Counted from the stretch's first letter, positions 11,045 through 23,567 are shown. The stretch is DNA of 64,000 nucleotides from Oopsacas minuta (GCA_024704765.1 JAKMXF010000099.1:734419-798418); one strand, 5' to 3'. Numbers and translations are program-made. The notes: generated by a model from the sequence alone, not told the origin.

Positions 11045-11895
11045 TGCTAAGGAAGCTGAAGTGGAATGTGGAATTCGTATTTCCAAAAATGTTTGTATCT
11101 ATATATCTATGGTATTAATCAGGAAAATAGACAAATTTCATAAATTTGACTAAAGGTTAGTGAATTTGCTGAATCCGAATCACGCTTATGGATTTCTCAT
11201 ATACAAATTAAAGTTGTTTATATGAATATAAAGTAAACAAAAAGTAAACAAATTTCAAAATTATCCTAGAAACGTGGTTCAACGGTTATTGTGGGGGTAA
11301 TCGGGCACGTTGATTCCGAATATCACACAAACGAATAGTCAAAGCGAATGCCGAAGACCGAATACGGACACAAAGTGTTAGAATCCACGTGACGCAAGGA
11401 TGCATAATGCATTAGTGATAGTTAATATTAGTATGATTTGGTGGGTAATAAACATAAATGTATGTTTAATTTCATATATTAAATCGCATATTGGTGCAAT
11501 CTTCCAACCAGAAAATTACAAATTCTAGACCTGTTGGAAATACATGCTTAACCCATTCATAAACAATCCCTTCAAATTCTTCAATTTCAGCTATTTTTAT
11601 TTAATCATCAAAAACTTTTTACAATTTTGTATATCAGGGTTATTATTTAGAACAATACTTGAAAAAATATAAATGCAACAATTGTCTATTTTGTTTTTGG
11701 AAGTGCGTTAATTCCTAAATACGCTGTAAAAGTGAAATACCTGTGGATTGAGACATATTATACACCATTTCGAGTGGTATATTATCCACATTCTTATTCC
11801 ACTTGGTATATTCTCTTTTAATAATGTCAATTGATTTATTGATTTACTTGTAATCTATACTATTTGTGTGTCGTTTGATATTTCCAGCTTCAATT
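11045..11895. other. Intron stretch without recognisable gene
   Basis: No supported coding, RNA or repeat-end signal. Confidence 0.55.
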
Positions 11896-11899
11896 TCAA

Positions 11900-13043
11900 T
11901 CTATGGCTTCAAAGGATCATATTTTATCCTCAAATGACGAGCTTACATAGAGTTTCGCACAAAACTCAAAATCCAGGCTGTACAGATCATTAGCTAGGAC
12001 AGGAGATTCTGTGCGTGGATTGTCATTCCAGATTTACCGTAGAGCGATTGGCTGCCCGTTGTAGGTTTGGTGATGCTGATGTTACAGATTTGCCTCGGAT
12101 TTGGAAGACTGGTATCCGCCACCATTTCAGAGAATATATCACTCATTGAAAGTATAGCCATGGAAGACAAGTGCATTAGTGTCAATCAGTTAGAACAATG
12201 TATGGAGATTTCATCGTGAGCTATTCATACAAATCTGATGACTGAGCTTGGCTACTGATCGATTTGTGGGAAATGGTTCCTGCATAAGCTTAGTCAGAAT
12301 CAAAGGTTGACATAACTGAAAATTGCCAAGAAACTCTTCGAAACTTATGAGAACTGCGATTCTAGACGCCTAACAGAGATTATTACTTGTGACGAGACGT
12401 GGGTGTACTTTTCAACACCATATATCAAGTATAAGAAGCGGTCATGGGTGAGGGGCAACGAACAACCGGCGAAAATTCCTAGGCCCGACTTCAGAAAACC
12501 TAAGATCATGTATACCATCTTCTTCAGTAGTCATGGAATTGTCTTACAATTACCTTGTGAGTGTGGCAAAGCTGTTACTGCTACTTTCTTTATAGAGCAA
12601 GTGCTTCCAAACCTGACTAAAATATAGAAAAGTACCACCCGAAAACCGGAACTCGAGGAATGAAGATTGTTAATTGATAATGCAAGTTCCCATTTAGCTA
12701 AGCTAACCAAAGGTTTCTTGTATCTTGAAGAGTTAGAACTACTTCCCCATCCTCCAGACTCTTCAGACCTAGCTCCGTGTGATTTTTGGCTATCCCCCAG
12801 GCTTAAAATCAACCTTAGGGTAGAAATTGTAACACATTACAAGTCGCAACGGGTCTGTACCACTACTTCAAATCCATCCCCAAAGAAGAGTACAGAAATG
12901 TGTTTTATAGGTGGGTGGAAGGGTTATAACTATGTGTATCTGCAGGAGGGGATTATTTGGGATAAATATTGTAGTGAATTAGTGTGTATAGTGTTTGTAC
13001 CCTATTCTATGATATCAACCGCAAGTCCTTTTGGACGCCCTAG
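11900..13043 (+). mobile_element. mariner (DD34D) copy A, 5'-truncated, defective
   Basis: Homology to the complete copy at 26881-28211 starts near 11900 and is almost base-for-base through the transposase. The right TIR ends at 13043 beside TA. The left TIR is not seen. The transposase pieces are CDETWVYFSTPYIKYKKRSW, PRPDFRKPKIMYTIFFSSHG, LLIDNASSHLAKLTKGF and SSDLAPCDFWL. Asp of LIDNAS and Asp of APCDFW are 34 residues apart, the mariner spacing. In-frame stops (for example TAG after NLTKI, near 12625) disable the gene, and the same stops occur in the 27-kb copy. The open frame on the opposite strand (12531-12812) is a shadow. Confidence 0.85.
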
Positions 13044-13045
13044 TA

Positions 13046-14340
13046 GTATACCTCTACTAGGAAACTACAGAATATAGTAGTATTCTACAGTTTAGTATAC
13101 GTTCATAAACCACTAAATTGAGTAATTATTTGAGAAATAACCTTCTACAGCAATATTTGCATATGCAAGTAACTCATGTCACTTCTTGTAGATATTTATA
13201 ATCTCAATACGCTACGCCAGTTTACACTGGTGTAACCGAACACTGACCAGTATATTCTCGCGCCTAAACCAATGTGACAGCGTGTAATCCACGCTCCTTT
13301 TGCACTGCTTTATCTACACTTGTATTACTGTTGATCTCCTTTTCTGAGATTTTCATCTCAGTTTTCAGGATTCTATCTTGGAGGTAAAATTTGTAGGGAA
13401 ACGTACTCTTTTCAAAATTTTGCAGAATATTTTCAGACCAATATGTTATTCATTCACACTTAAAGAATTTTCTCATGATGAATTAATATAATTCCAAATT
13501 AATTTTAACATGTGAAGTAATATATTGTAATTTATATACTATTTGATGTTATTTTTTGAGGAGCTGAAGTATTTGTGATAACCTTCACATTATCTGTAGA
13601 GAGAACCATGCTTATGATCTTATTAATTTGTGACATACATTTTATTCTAAATACGAAGTTCGGTTTCACTTAATTCATTACCATAATTTCTTGATATACT
13701 GTCTCAATATATAATTTCCTCATTATCGAATAACATAAATTTACATCTCTTAGACGCAAAGAGTCAATCATTTCAGCACGGTTTATGATGCCACTACAAA
13801 TCCTTGATATTTGCATTTTGATTAGACTATTACGTTCTAAATTACCAGTTTATCAAATGACATGATTAGTATATAAACACTTTATGGAGGTCCAACTCTA
13901 TATACTTGAAGTGTGGGTGACGTTTAGACATCATGATAACTCTGGTGCTGCCGAGTCTCCGTGAATTTCGTAGACTACGTAAATTTGACTATTCTCCACT
14001 TATACTGTCGGTATCATTCCAATATATTTAATTCTTGCATTCTTAGTTATTATTTTGGCAATATTGTAAATCATGTTATTGATTAATATCATGAAATTAT
14101 ATTGATATCCAATCAGTATGTACACTGATCCCTTTGATTACTAATCTGGGAGAAATTCAATAAAACTTACTCTGACATTCAGGATCTTTGTAAACCCTTC
14201 GCTAGATTTCCAGGAATCTCCATGAACTCACTTGGCTGCACTAGATAAAGCCCTTGTATATCAAGAACAAAGCAGCCCCCATCTACCTACACCATATATT
14301 TGTGTATAGAACTTTGATTTTTACTACGTATTTGAGATAT
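13046..14340. other. Intron stretch before exon at 14356; no recognisable gene
   Basis: Apart from small palindromes around 13040-13090, I see nothing supported. Confidence 0.55.
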
Positions 14341-14355
14341 ATTTTTCTGTTCTAG

Positions 14356-14493
14356 GTGGTCTTATGGGATTGCTATCTGGGAAATTTCAAGTCTTGGAAA
14401 GACTCCCTATTCTTGTATTCCTAACAGTGGATTTCTTCAGCATCTTTTTGCCAAAAATAGACCAGAAATTCCTTCTAATTGTACACCTGAGAT
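14356..14493 (+). CDS. Receptor tyrosine kinase, 138-nt C-lobe exon
   Basis: This encodes subdomains IX-X of the kinase. After one base completing the upstream Val come 45 codons starting WSYGIAIWEISSLGKTPY and ending RPEIPSNCTPE, then two bases (AT). TTCTAG precedes the exon and GTTAGT follows it. The conserved WS(F/Y)G and W-E-I...G-PY residues are present. The 138-nt length and phase-2 boundaries at V|WS and before Y-LM equal, to my knowledge, the corresponding exon of vertebrate FGFR and RET genes. This points to an ancestral RTK exon and supports the annotation despite the huge flanking introns. The donor GTTAGT is weaker than consensus, but the alternative GT a few bases on would break phase. 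Confidence 0.92.
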
Positions 14494-14499
14494 GTTAGT

Positions 14500-15155
14500 A
14501 ATTTTTATAGTTGTTTATGTATAATTATGTTCGAAAGGGTGTTTTGTATATTTTGCACTTAGCATTCTAGATCTATTGAAGGTGTGAGACGGTTACACAA
14601 ATATTTGCATGATAATAGCTACTTCTAAGAATCAAAGTTCTGCCTTGGAACATGTATGTGGTATAACTATAAGAGATTTTATCGAAACTTGTATCAATGG
14701 CGACAACTTTCCAAAAGTCGGGGCGTATATTTCATAGTTTCCAGTTTAATTTGACTCAAAACAGGTCACTCATGCTGCCCCTTTACCTCCTAGCCAGATA
14801 TTCATTCATTCTATATAATACATGTATGCTAACAGGTACTTATAACCGAAAATATTTGTAATTTTATCAGTCTAAGTAGTATTATTCCTACTCTATATAA
14901 TCACACATTTAACTCGATGGTTTTTGAGTCTGGAATTGATCGAGGAACTACTAAGAGCTACAAACTTGAAATTTTGACATTTGTGTGGAATGTGACCAAT
15001 CTAGGAAAAATCAAAAAGCTAAGCGAAATCTCTCATAAGCTCTCAAATAGGGTTCATAATGTAATGACCTATCTGATTTGAGGGTTACTATATATAGTTG
15101 CTGTTTCACAAAACTATCATAATGGCATTTGAATTTCTATAACTACCGCTTTTCG
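14500..15155. other. Intron stretch without recognisable gene
   Basis: No supported signal. Confidence 0.55.
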
Positions 15156-15158
15156 TTT

Positions 15159-16893
15159 GCTAGGTCGCTGCGCGACTGGCCGAATTATCCTTACATTATG
15201 TCCAATATTTGCCATAAGTATGAACCAGCTACATATGTCAGTGCTTTGGGGTGATACACAAAGGGATATATTCGGCACTATGTGCCTTGAGGATAATTTC
15301 ATGAAATTGTAATTTTAATTGTCCATGGTCCTTGGTCCATCCAAATTCCATTTAATGGCCTTTTGTAGTAATACTGGAGCTCTTGTCTGGCTTTTGGTTA
15401 GTAATCTCGACACTTCGTTCCTCGTTTATTAAATGATCTTAAACTTCTCGAAATTTGGAAATTTTACGGTCATGATGAGTTTGCAATTGTTCACATTGAT
15501 TACGTCAGGAATTTGGCATATTGAAGGGTACCTGTGATTCAAATTTCAATCATCTATCATATAGATCGTCTGAGCAATGGCTAGCAATGTGATTTCACGA
15601 AAATCCGACAAGCTAACAATACTGTCATTATTGCGTCATATTTGTGAATTTCGTCCAAGACTCAAATTGTCCGAGCCCGGCCCAAAATACTCCTGTATCC
15701 CTAGAATCTGCCCTGGGGTAGACCAGTTTCTTCAATCAATTCCGAACATACAAACATATATACATATATATATATATACACAATGGACGCCGCTAAATCT
15801 GGACTCGGATAATCGGTATATCCGCTTAAACAGGACTATGATTTGGGAACAGATGTTTTACATAGAAAAATCACCGGATAATTGGCACATCGAATCGTTA
15901 ATCGGGATATTTTATCCGGATTAACCGAATATGAACTTTATATTCACTTAATTGGGATTTCATCCCAAATATACGATTGGATATTTATTCATAATGTTTT
16001 TAAACTAGGAATATTAATATCATACAACCATAACAGTATAACGCCGATACGATTGCAATTCACAAACTAAGATTATTAAGTCTGTTCACTCCCTATATAA
16101 TCAGGATTTAGTAGTAGTGTAATATGATATTTTTGGTTATGATCTGAGACCATGGAAACTAGTTTTGAATACTTAAATATATCATAATCGGTTAACGGGA
16201 CAAACCATTGACTTCCGAGCTGTCCCGATTGAGCGGCTTCCACTGTGAATATATATATATATATACATATTCAAACACACGTATATACATATGTTGGTAG
16301 GTCCAGAAATTATATAAGAAACTGGAAGACCCTCAGGCTGATTTCTGGCATACAGCCGTATTTGGGCCGACTCAGACAAGATCGAGTCTGGGACCAAAAT
16401 TCACACATATGATGAAGTTATGACGTCATTGTCACCTTTTTGTACTTTCGAAAAATCATATTTTTACAACTGGCCCCCAATATCATTATAGAAACTTTAA
16501 ATTTGAATCACAGGTACCCCTCAATGTAACTCGTGCCCTGACGCTAGTATTATGACCGAAAGCTAACTCATCATGGGATTATGAATTTATCATAACTGTA
16601 CAAAAATTCAAAATTTTCTTAATTTCCAAAAATTTCAGAATTTCTTAATACTCGAGGCGCAAAGTGCTGAGATTACCAACCAAAAATGACATAGCATCTC
16701 TTGTGTCTCTACAGAATGCGATTGAGTGTAATTTGGATGGATAATGGACAAGAAAATCTTAATATTTAATTTCTGTGCTTATAGGTACGTAGTACCAGAT
16801 ATATTATCTTGCCTAGCTACTCAAATCTTCAAGAAATTTAGCTATTGTATACTTAAGCTACCCTGAGGCACTAAGTTGTCGCGCAGCGACCTA
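15159..16893. mobile_element. Large foldback element with CTAGGTCGCTGCGCGAC termini
   Basis: The left end CTAGGTCGCTGCGCGAC (15159-15175) recurs inverted at 16877-16893. Inner sequences also pair as two arms of about 600 bp. For example, the complement of 15520-15550 (TTTGAATCACAGGTACCC) appears near 16500-16520. Arm-like single copies lie at 23165-23490 and 32500-32720, so this is a repeat family. Each terminus contains the hairpin GTCGC-GCA-GCGAC followed by CTAG, which recalls a Helitron 3' end, although the hairpin normally sits a few bases further in. No coding region was recognised. No target duplication was identified. Confidence 0.65.
15781..16245. mobile_element. pogo/Tigger-like MITE nested at the centre of the foldback
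   Basis: The outer ends CAATGGACGCCGCTAAATC and the complement of CAGTGGAAGCCGCTCAATC are imperfect inverted repeats of the pogo/Tigger type (CAGTGG...CCGCT.AATC.GG). They lie between TA-rich microsatellite runs that belong to the two foldback arms. Internal short motifs (GGATAATCGG, TTAACCGATTA) repeat the terminal theme. No transposase is encoded. Confidence 0.6.
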
Positions 16894-16942
16894 GTAAGTG
16901 AAGCATGCCACAAGATAGATTAATAATGTTTTACATAGTATA

Positions 16943-17960
16943 CAGGGTGGCTTTTAAGCCCTAACCCCTATATTTGCAGTTTTAAAACAAGCAAAATATA
17001 CTTTCTTATGTTATGATATTTATATATGTTGTATAGTATGTAGTCTCGCATCATTATTTCTCAGAACTGAGTGATATTTCTACATGATCCCTTCACTGCT
17101 CAGATGGAAAGACAACGGTCTGCTATAATTGAATTACTAGTGAATGGGAAGCGCCAATGTGACATTATGAGATCATTGAATATCCCGAAAGAGCGAAGGA
17201 AATTTGGCTATAATACTATCCAGCGTTATCTTGAGACTGGTTGTGTCAAAGACAAAAGTAGAAGTGGATGTCCAATTACTGTAACCACAACCAGGATGGA
17301 GAAAATAATCAGAGACAGAATTCGGCGAAATCCACGCCAATCAATGAGAAAACTGTCATCTGAACTCAAATTATCGCATGCATAAGTTCATAAGATAGTG
17401 AAAAGTTCCCTGGATCTATCTTCTTACAAACGAAGAAAGGTACACCATCTCTCAACTGCGATTCGACAAAAACGAGTATTTCGTAGCAAAAAGCTTCTTA
17501 GTCGGCTCGCAGAACATGGCCATCATAATGTTCTGTATTTGGATGAAAGTTATTCACAATGAGGAGGCCAGTAACTCTCTAAACGACAAGATCTTATCTT
17601 CAACTTCTTCCACTATAAATGAAGAACTCCGCTATGTTCGGAGAGTCCAAAAGTCATTTTCAGTGATGATTTTGGAGGGGTCTCCAGTTTTGTACGGACA
17701 CCACTGATATTAGTCCCCCAGAGAGTAAAAATCAACTCTACAGAATACAAGGATCGTATTTTAGAACCTGTAGTGAAAGACCTGGGTGCTAGCATGTTTA
17801 ACAAGGATCGATTCTTGTTTCTACAAGATTGGGCTCCAGCCCATACAGCTGATATCACTTAGACCTGGCTTTCAGAAAATATTCCCTATTTTATCACTAA
17901 AGAAGAATGCCACCGTCTAGTCTGGATACCAACGGTGATAGCTGTATATGAATACAATAG
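16943..17960 (+). mobile_element. maT-like transposon, degenerate copy
   Basis: The left end is TA plus CAGGGTGGCTTTTAAGCCC at 16941-16961. The right TIR was not found; homology fades after about 17960. Its left end shares only CAGGGT with the intact element at 2643, so it belongs to a different subfamily. A single unrelated-looking end (complement of CAGGGTTGGCGGAAGG) lies near 18125-18143. Confidence 0.65.
17104..17950 (+). pseudogene. maT-like transposase pseudogene
   Basis: MERQRSAIIELLVNGKRQCD starts at ATG 17104 and aligns along its length with the intact transposase at 2805 (MEQERSKIIELFQAGK...). GCPITVTTTR stands at the GRPRS linker and IRRNPRQSMRKLS in the second DNA-binding part. 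A stop follows SHA near 17385. The frame then resumes with YLDES (first catalytic Asp), LRYVRRVQKSFSVM, FLQDWAPAH (second Asp) and a frameshifted WPPSSLDTNG. Missing bases and stops make it non-functional. Confidence 0.85.
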
Positions 17961-18145
17961 GCACTCTAGTAATGCTTGCTGCTGACAAGGAGTGTACTTC
18001 CGCGCAGCTCAAGTACGCGATGCTGCTTGTATTATAGGATATTGTTGACATATCCTAAGCAAAATATCTTGTTCCGGCGATAGCGAAATCAATTGGTAGA
18101 TTTTAAAGACTACCAAGCCAATATCCTTCCGCCAACCCTGTATTG

Positions 18146-18690
18146 CTATGATAAATTCCCGTAATGTACTGATAAATAAGTACTAATCAACTTATGACTG
18201 CTGTTTTTCATTTACAGTATAATGTAGCAAATAAGGTGGTCATTACCAAAAATTAGGATTTACTCTTACACTAATAGTAGCAAGACTGGGGAGCTCAAGC
18301 CCCCTTGTGCACAGCCTTTACCAGCGGAGGTAGTAACCAGAGGAGTAGCTAGCAGTTCCTCTTTGAGGTTGCCACTGGAGTAGCTAGCAACTCCAATAAA
18401 AGAGATCGCTTATACATATCACCACTAGTCAAGCGGTTGCTGACAGTTACCCCGGATTGGCGGCAACCCCTAGCTACGCCTATGGAGTAACATAAGGTTT
18501 TGGTTCGGGTAGCTTATGGTGTAATTTGTGTAATACGGACTTAATAACAGAAAATATCTGCTCGGATAAATTCTTCACCAGGACAGCAAGTTTCTCTATA
18601 TTGTGTGTATCACATGCTGCATCATAACTTTATCTATTGTTCTAATGGCTCTCCCTTGGATGACTCAATCTTTGCCTGATCAGCTATTGT
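18146..18690. other. Stretch with possible MITE debris, no gene
   Basis: AACCCCTAGCTACGCCTATG near 18473-18492 reads, inverted, like the CATAGGCGTAGCTAGGGG ends common in small DNA transposons. A partner end was not found. GAGTAGCTAGCA repeats at about 18340 and 18385. Confidence 0.35.
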
Positions 18691-18699
18691 GGTGTAGCA

Positions 18700-19930
18700 T
18701 ACATCCCTATGCTACACAAGACTGGCATATTGAACAACTGGTCTGATTACTAATCCATATAACTTGTGCAAGTCACCGCTGTCAAGCCCATCTCTCCCCA
18801 GCTACTTAATATTGTAGTAAGGCTTGAGGACTTTTGAACAAATTTGGGCGGAATTTGCCTCCAAGTGAGTTGATCACTTATCATTATGCCAAACAGCTTA
18901 CAACTTTTTTTAATCATTGCTCTGTGATCTTCAACCCTTGGATGTGGGTTTCGTTCAGCATATTTCCCAGTACCTACAAACTATACCATAAAGCCGTATT
19001 GAAGCTTCTTACTAGGATAAAAGTACACAAAGCTACAGCCAGATGACATCTCTATTTTGATATCCGATACCATATTCTCAATTTAGCGCACCTGGTTTGT
19101 ACTATCTTTAATGCATCCATCAGGAGAGTTTTTGCCATCTATTTGGAAATTCGTCAACTTAATACCCATCGGTGAATCTACCCTCCTCGAGCCATTGATC
19201 GGAATTTTCGACCAATTTCACTAACTAAGTATTGTGTAAACAACTAGGTCTAATTGTAGGTGGATATATCCTCGGTATTGCTAATTGGCTATTTCCGGAT
19301 CATTACGGTGTTCATGGCCCCAAAAACTCTCAGTAGGCCCTCCAAAATTTATTGAATAATTCAAGGGATATATGATAACTGGATGGAGTTTTTAATGGCT
19401 TGGCTTCTCTATTATTTCACCAGCTCCGTAATAAATCCTGTAAATTCTACGCCCATGCACCAATGCACTTATTTATATGGTCCACACAAGTCTCCTTACG
19501 GAAAAAGTGATGAAAATCCTCACTCTTTGTCCTATTGGACTACGGTAAGGATTCGATCATGTGGACCTGACATAATTTATCTCAATATTTATGAGCTCTG
19601 CCATCCAAATTATCATACTACGGTTTTGTCCCTTTTTATCGGATAGGTCCCACAGAGGAATCAAGAAATTGCTGGTGCTCCGCGATATATTGTAATTGCT
19701 CGGCATTCATCACTCTCCCTATCTGTGATGACAGAAATTGGCAATTATTGTTGCAGCGATGCTGCAATTGCGGCATCTACTCCTACAGCCCTGTTCCAAA
19801 GGGTGAGGCTGGTTCAAGAGATGTTCGGCTGGGTTTGTCTAAAGCTACTGTCCCACAAGAATCATGGGTGGAGCATTGGCAGATCTAGGGCGAAAATGGG
19901 ACGCTGTCCCCCACCAGCAAATATGTACAT
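18700..19930 (+). pseudogene. LINE reverse transcriptase remnant (CR1/Rex-like)
   Basis: Broken frames read in order as non-LTR reverse transcriptase. RIKVHKATA-PDDIS (about 19010-19060) matches the family's KA.GPD.IP motif. PSIWKFVNLIPI (about 19125-19165) and RNFRPISLT (about 19195-19225) match the next conserved blocks. DYGK-FDHVD-N (about 19545-19580) is motif A, with the catalytic Asp region damaged by frameshift. VPQES.W (about 19848-19865) corresponds to VPQGT.L. The YxDD block and endonuclease were not found. Heavy decay rules out function. The order fits CR1/Rex-like LINEs, but the clade is uncertain. Confidence 0.68.
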
Positions 19931-19939
19931 GATATAAAA

Positions 19940-21480
19940 TCATAGTTTTTTGGAAAAGCATGTCAATACACTGAAGTATTGGGTCACATTGCATACCGTA
20001 AATTTTCGGCTCACTTGGCTCCCATCAAGACACCATGATCATGTTGTGTTACCCTCTACATTGTATTTAACCACGGGCTGAGGTTGCGTAAGCTCTAGCT
20101 CTGATTTTGTCACATACACCTAATATTCGCAAGACAGAAATATTTTCGAGAATCGAAGTTGGCTGACTGTAGAAAGCCAACTATTATTCTGAAAATTTGG
20201 GCTAGTCAAGATATGATCTATACCACATTTCTGCCACTTTTACCATATGTGACAAAGTTAGTAAGGGGAGCTTAGCGACTTTATATCAACAGCCTGGACA
20301 AAGCTCCAACTGTTTCCACATGTAAGCGATAATCATATCCTAATCATTGATAGGATTCAGTTCTGATGGATATATTTTCGATCCCTTAAACCCTCTCTTA
20401 ATTGTGGTTGTCAGCTAAATCACTGGTAGATCTCCAAGCGATAACTTTTCAAATCTCATCGAAAACCTTTAACCAACAGATTCGTCCTCGACATCACCCT
20501 ATCATGTTAACCCTTCTTCGATACCACTAGGCTATTATGCACATATTATCCATCTAAATGGTTTTTATACACGATTTTCGATCCCTGCACTCAAATATTC
20601 TCTTTCAAGTTTTCAGGGATATTCGGTTTTGGCAAATAACTTGACTATATTTGCGAAATATAAAGTTATGATGTGAATCACGGTATTTACCAAGTTTTAT
20701 ATGTAATTACTTTTAGATATTGCTGTTTAACCTCTGAAGAATGAATATCGTTGGGACCAGAAAAATGTTCACTTTTGAGAGGTCGTTTTCGTGATTTATC
20801 ATAAGTTAGTCTATTTAGTAAAGTAATATTATCATAACAGTCATTATTGTTACTAGTAGCTTAAACTACAAAAGAAGTCGCCAACAACTATTTGTTTCTT
20901 CTGTTGTTTTGGCTTTAGTACTATGTGGTTTCAATCGCCTCAATATTCATTCACTTTTCCAAGAGTTACTCCTGATTTGGCTAGATTTGATGCACGTCAT
21001 CAAGGTAGATTATTGTTCGCATTTCACTTTTCAGAGGTGTTCACAAGTTGGAGGTTAATTAATATGTAACAGAATGGGGAAATTTTGGACTGAGAAAATG
21101 TGTTCATACATTTTGGTGTTGACTTGTTAAGAGGTGTTAACTTTTGGCGGTTTGACTCTATTAATTATAATTACTCTAGTAACAACCAAGAGCCAGACTA
21201 TTGAAATTTGCTCACCGGCACTACCTTGGGGAATATTGATAATAGTGACTTTTTGCAAGGAATACATCTTTGGGCTTTGAAAATGCCTGATTGCAGTCAT
21301 CAATGGTATCCTTGTTATCGCCCAAAAAGCCGACTTTCCTAAGAAGGAAGTTTTTTTCAATTTTATCTAAATTTTGTAAATCGACGAGTAGAAGTATCTG
21401 TATCCTGATATCTTTAATTGAAGATTATTTGATGATTTGAGATGATTTATTTCAAGCTAAATATTGGTTCAAAGTTGTTA
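19940..21480. other. Intron stretch without recognisable gene
   Basis: No protein family, RNA gene or clear terminal repeat recognised. Confidence 0.55.
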
Positions 21481-22632
21481 TTACAAGGCTTGTTCAATAA
21501 ATAGTGAGACTTTTTTCTTAATTTGTATAGTAAACCTATACTTATCAGAATTGATTATCAAATGTTTCGATAAATTCCTCTTGAACTTTACCCATCGTTT
21601 CCATCGTCTTAGTAACTTTTCCAGCCCTGTGATATAGAATTCTTTAGGGGTCCATTTATCCCACTGTTGTATTCGTACTCTAGCCGTTTGAAATCTACAA
21701 ATCTCTTTCCCCAATGGGTCTATTCATCTCTCCAAACAGCGAGTAGTCGCTTGGAGCCAGGTCTGGACTATACGGGGGATGAAGAAGGTATTCGAATCCT
21801 AAGTAGTCAATTGTAGCCATTGTCTTTGAGTTTACATAGGCCTTCGTTGTCATATTAGAGCAATACGCCACGTGTCAACTAGCCTCTCCTCTCACGTTTA
21901 ATCGCTTGACGCAATTCTTTCAATTCATCAACGTAATAATCACTGTTTACGGTTGTCTTATCAGACAACCAGTCAAGATATATATTATTCCTTTCCTATC
22001 CCAAAATACTGTTGCCATTCTCTTTCCTGCTGATTTGTGCCCTTTACCTTGATGGGTAGAGGTTCATCACATCTCTTCCGCTGCTTCGATTGAGCTTTGC
22101 TCTCTGGTTCATAATAATTAAACCAAGTTTCATCCCCCGTTACTATACAATCCAAAAAGTCTTCCTCTGCTTTGTATCTTGAAAGTAATTATTTGCTAAC
22201 TCTGACCCTTTCGCGTTTTTGTACTTTAAAAGAGGTTTTGGGACCCAACGCGTAGTTACCTTCGACATTTCCAGATCTTCAGTGATAATCGAGTGCAGTG
22301 TGGCTTTTGATATACCTACTTTCTCTTCTAGCTCCCGCAGGGTTATTCGTCTGTACTCGTCCAAATTATTTGGACCCTCTCGATATTACTGCACGTTTTG
22401 AGGAAGTCGGACGACCTGGACGAGAGTCATTGTGGAGGTCCTCATCGACATTATGACAACGTTCAATCCATCTATATATGGTGGCTTTCGAAGGACATTC
22501 ATCACCGAAAATATCCTGCATTTCACGAAGAATATATGAGCCATTATTCCCCCTTTTTCCACAGTTACCAAATGTTTGTTGTTGTTCTCCTTCTTTTCTA
22601 AAATCCATTAGTAGAAAAAGTAGCCTATACAA
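21481..22632 (-). pseudogene. mariner transposase pseudogene
   Basis: On the minus strand: MDFRKEGEQQQTFGNCGKRG, then CPSKATIYRWIERC (first helix-turn-helix) and SRPGRPTSSKRA (GRP linker), then a stop near 22366. The second helix-turn-helix is ELEEKVGISKATLHSII. It continues frameshifted as VTGDETWFNYYEPES (first Asp), MATVFWDRKGI, HPPYSPDLAPSDYSLF (third Asp) and a C-terminus KKKVSLFIEQAL ending at 21481. The block holding the second Asp near 21800-21900 is degraded. The order matches the mariner domain of SETMAR-type elements. Confidence 0.85.
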
Positions 22633-22650
22633 ATGAAACTTTACACTGAA
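21484..22650 (-). mobile_element. mariner (DD34D, SETMAR-like family), defective
   Basis: The 3' end carries CAAGGCTTGTTCAATAAATA at 21484 next to TA (21482-21483), a mariner-like terminus. The matching 5' end near 22650 was not found and may be lost. The transposase gene on the minus strand fills the element. Confidence 0.75.
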
Positions 22651-22654
22651 GAAT

Positions 22655-23160
22655 ATGCTAGTAGAGTAAAGAGTATATTGTATGGGAGTTAGACAACCAA
22701 GTTAGGCTTGTAATCTGATACTAGGCTTAGAGCTGTATTAACCAGAATATGAATTCGATACATTAGTCTCATTACTTATTACACAGCCCTTGTGCAATTT
22801 CTAAATATCACTCTTATACTCTATATATATATTTGTGGCCATAACCAGGGTACATTGTAGTGCTTCGAGAAATTGGTTCCAGGGTAATTCATGGATCTGG
22901 ATTCCAATTATACTATTAGATTTACACAATAGCGGTGTATTTGTTGATTCAGAGTGTCTATTATTTAACGAACACACCATCTACTGGTTGATATCGACAT
23001 CTTGATTAAAATTCTAATTCATTAATCTTCAAATATTTACTCCTGACATAATAATTATCAGGATCGCAAAATCGCTGCCTCTTTTAATATCTATTTACCT
23101 TGTTTAACTACTGGTTGCTCAAAATTCTTGTTACTAAAGCAAAGTGAACAATTCTTTTTG
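22655..23160. other. Intron stretch without recognisable gene
   Basis: Only an AT microsatellite near 22820; otherwise no supported signal. Confidence 0.5.
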
Positions 23161-23164
23161 ATTC

Positions 23165-23490
23165 CAGTGAATTTATATGTTTGTATGTCCAGAATTAATT
23201 GAAGAAATTGGACCTACTGAATTTTGGTATACAGGATATTTTGGACCTGACTCGAACACGTTCGAATCTTGGACCAAAATTTACACTAAGGACGACATTA
23301 TGAAGTAATTTTCACCTTTACGTATTTCAGAAATCACATGATTAACAACTGCTCAGCCAATACACATGATAGAGGTTTTGAAATTGAATCACAAGTACAC
23401 TTCAATATACCATACGTGCTGACGTCATGAATTCGACAAAAGGCAGACTTATCATGGAATTATTACGTCATTATAACTGCATATTTTGCT
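23165..23490 (+). repeat. Single arm copy of the 15-kb foldback family
   Basis: The segment is homologous to 16270-16600: ...ATGTCCAGAATTAATTGAAGAAA, GAATCTTGGACCAAAATTTACAC, TTGAATCACAAGTACAC and TTATCATGGAATTAT. It lacks the CTAGGTCGCTGCGCGAC end. A further partial copy lies at 32500-32720. Confidence 0.7.
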
Positions 23491-23567
23491 ATTATAGTAA
23501 GATGTTCTAACAGAAACGGAGGATGCTTACATTATGTATCTGTAAGCAATACAGTATATCACGATTA

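Larger units (their letters stand above)
185..14355 (+). other. RTK intron 1 (about 14.2 kb, phase 2)
   Basis: The donor is GTGAGT at 185. The acceptor is the pyrimidine-rich stretch ending TTCTAG at 14355. Joining 184 to 14356 restores a Val codon and continues SDV-WSYG in frame. The intron is filled with the transposon-derived features listed separately. Both boundaries are inferred from splice consensus and kinase continuity, not from transcripts. Confidence 0.88.

Noticed and set aside
10853-11153. Two plus-strand frames with CLSVCLSV repeats
   Set aside because: The repeats are translations of the TCTG microsatellite. Only the part before about 10985 has family homology.
12531-12812. 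93-codon minus-strand frame repeated identically at 27700-27981
   Set aside because: Both are antisense shadows of mariner copies A and B. Identity follows from the near-identical elements.
12240-12900. SETMAR-like domesticated transposase gene
   Set aside because: The mariner pieces carry several stops and sit beside a mariner TIR, and no SET exons were seen. Element debris explains them.
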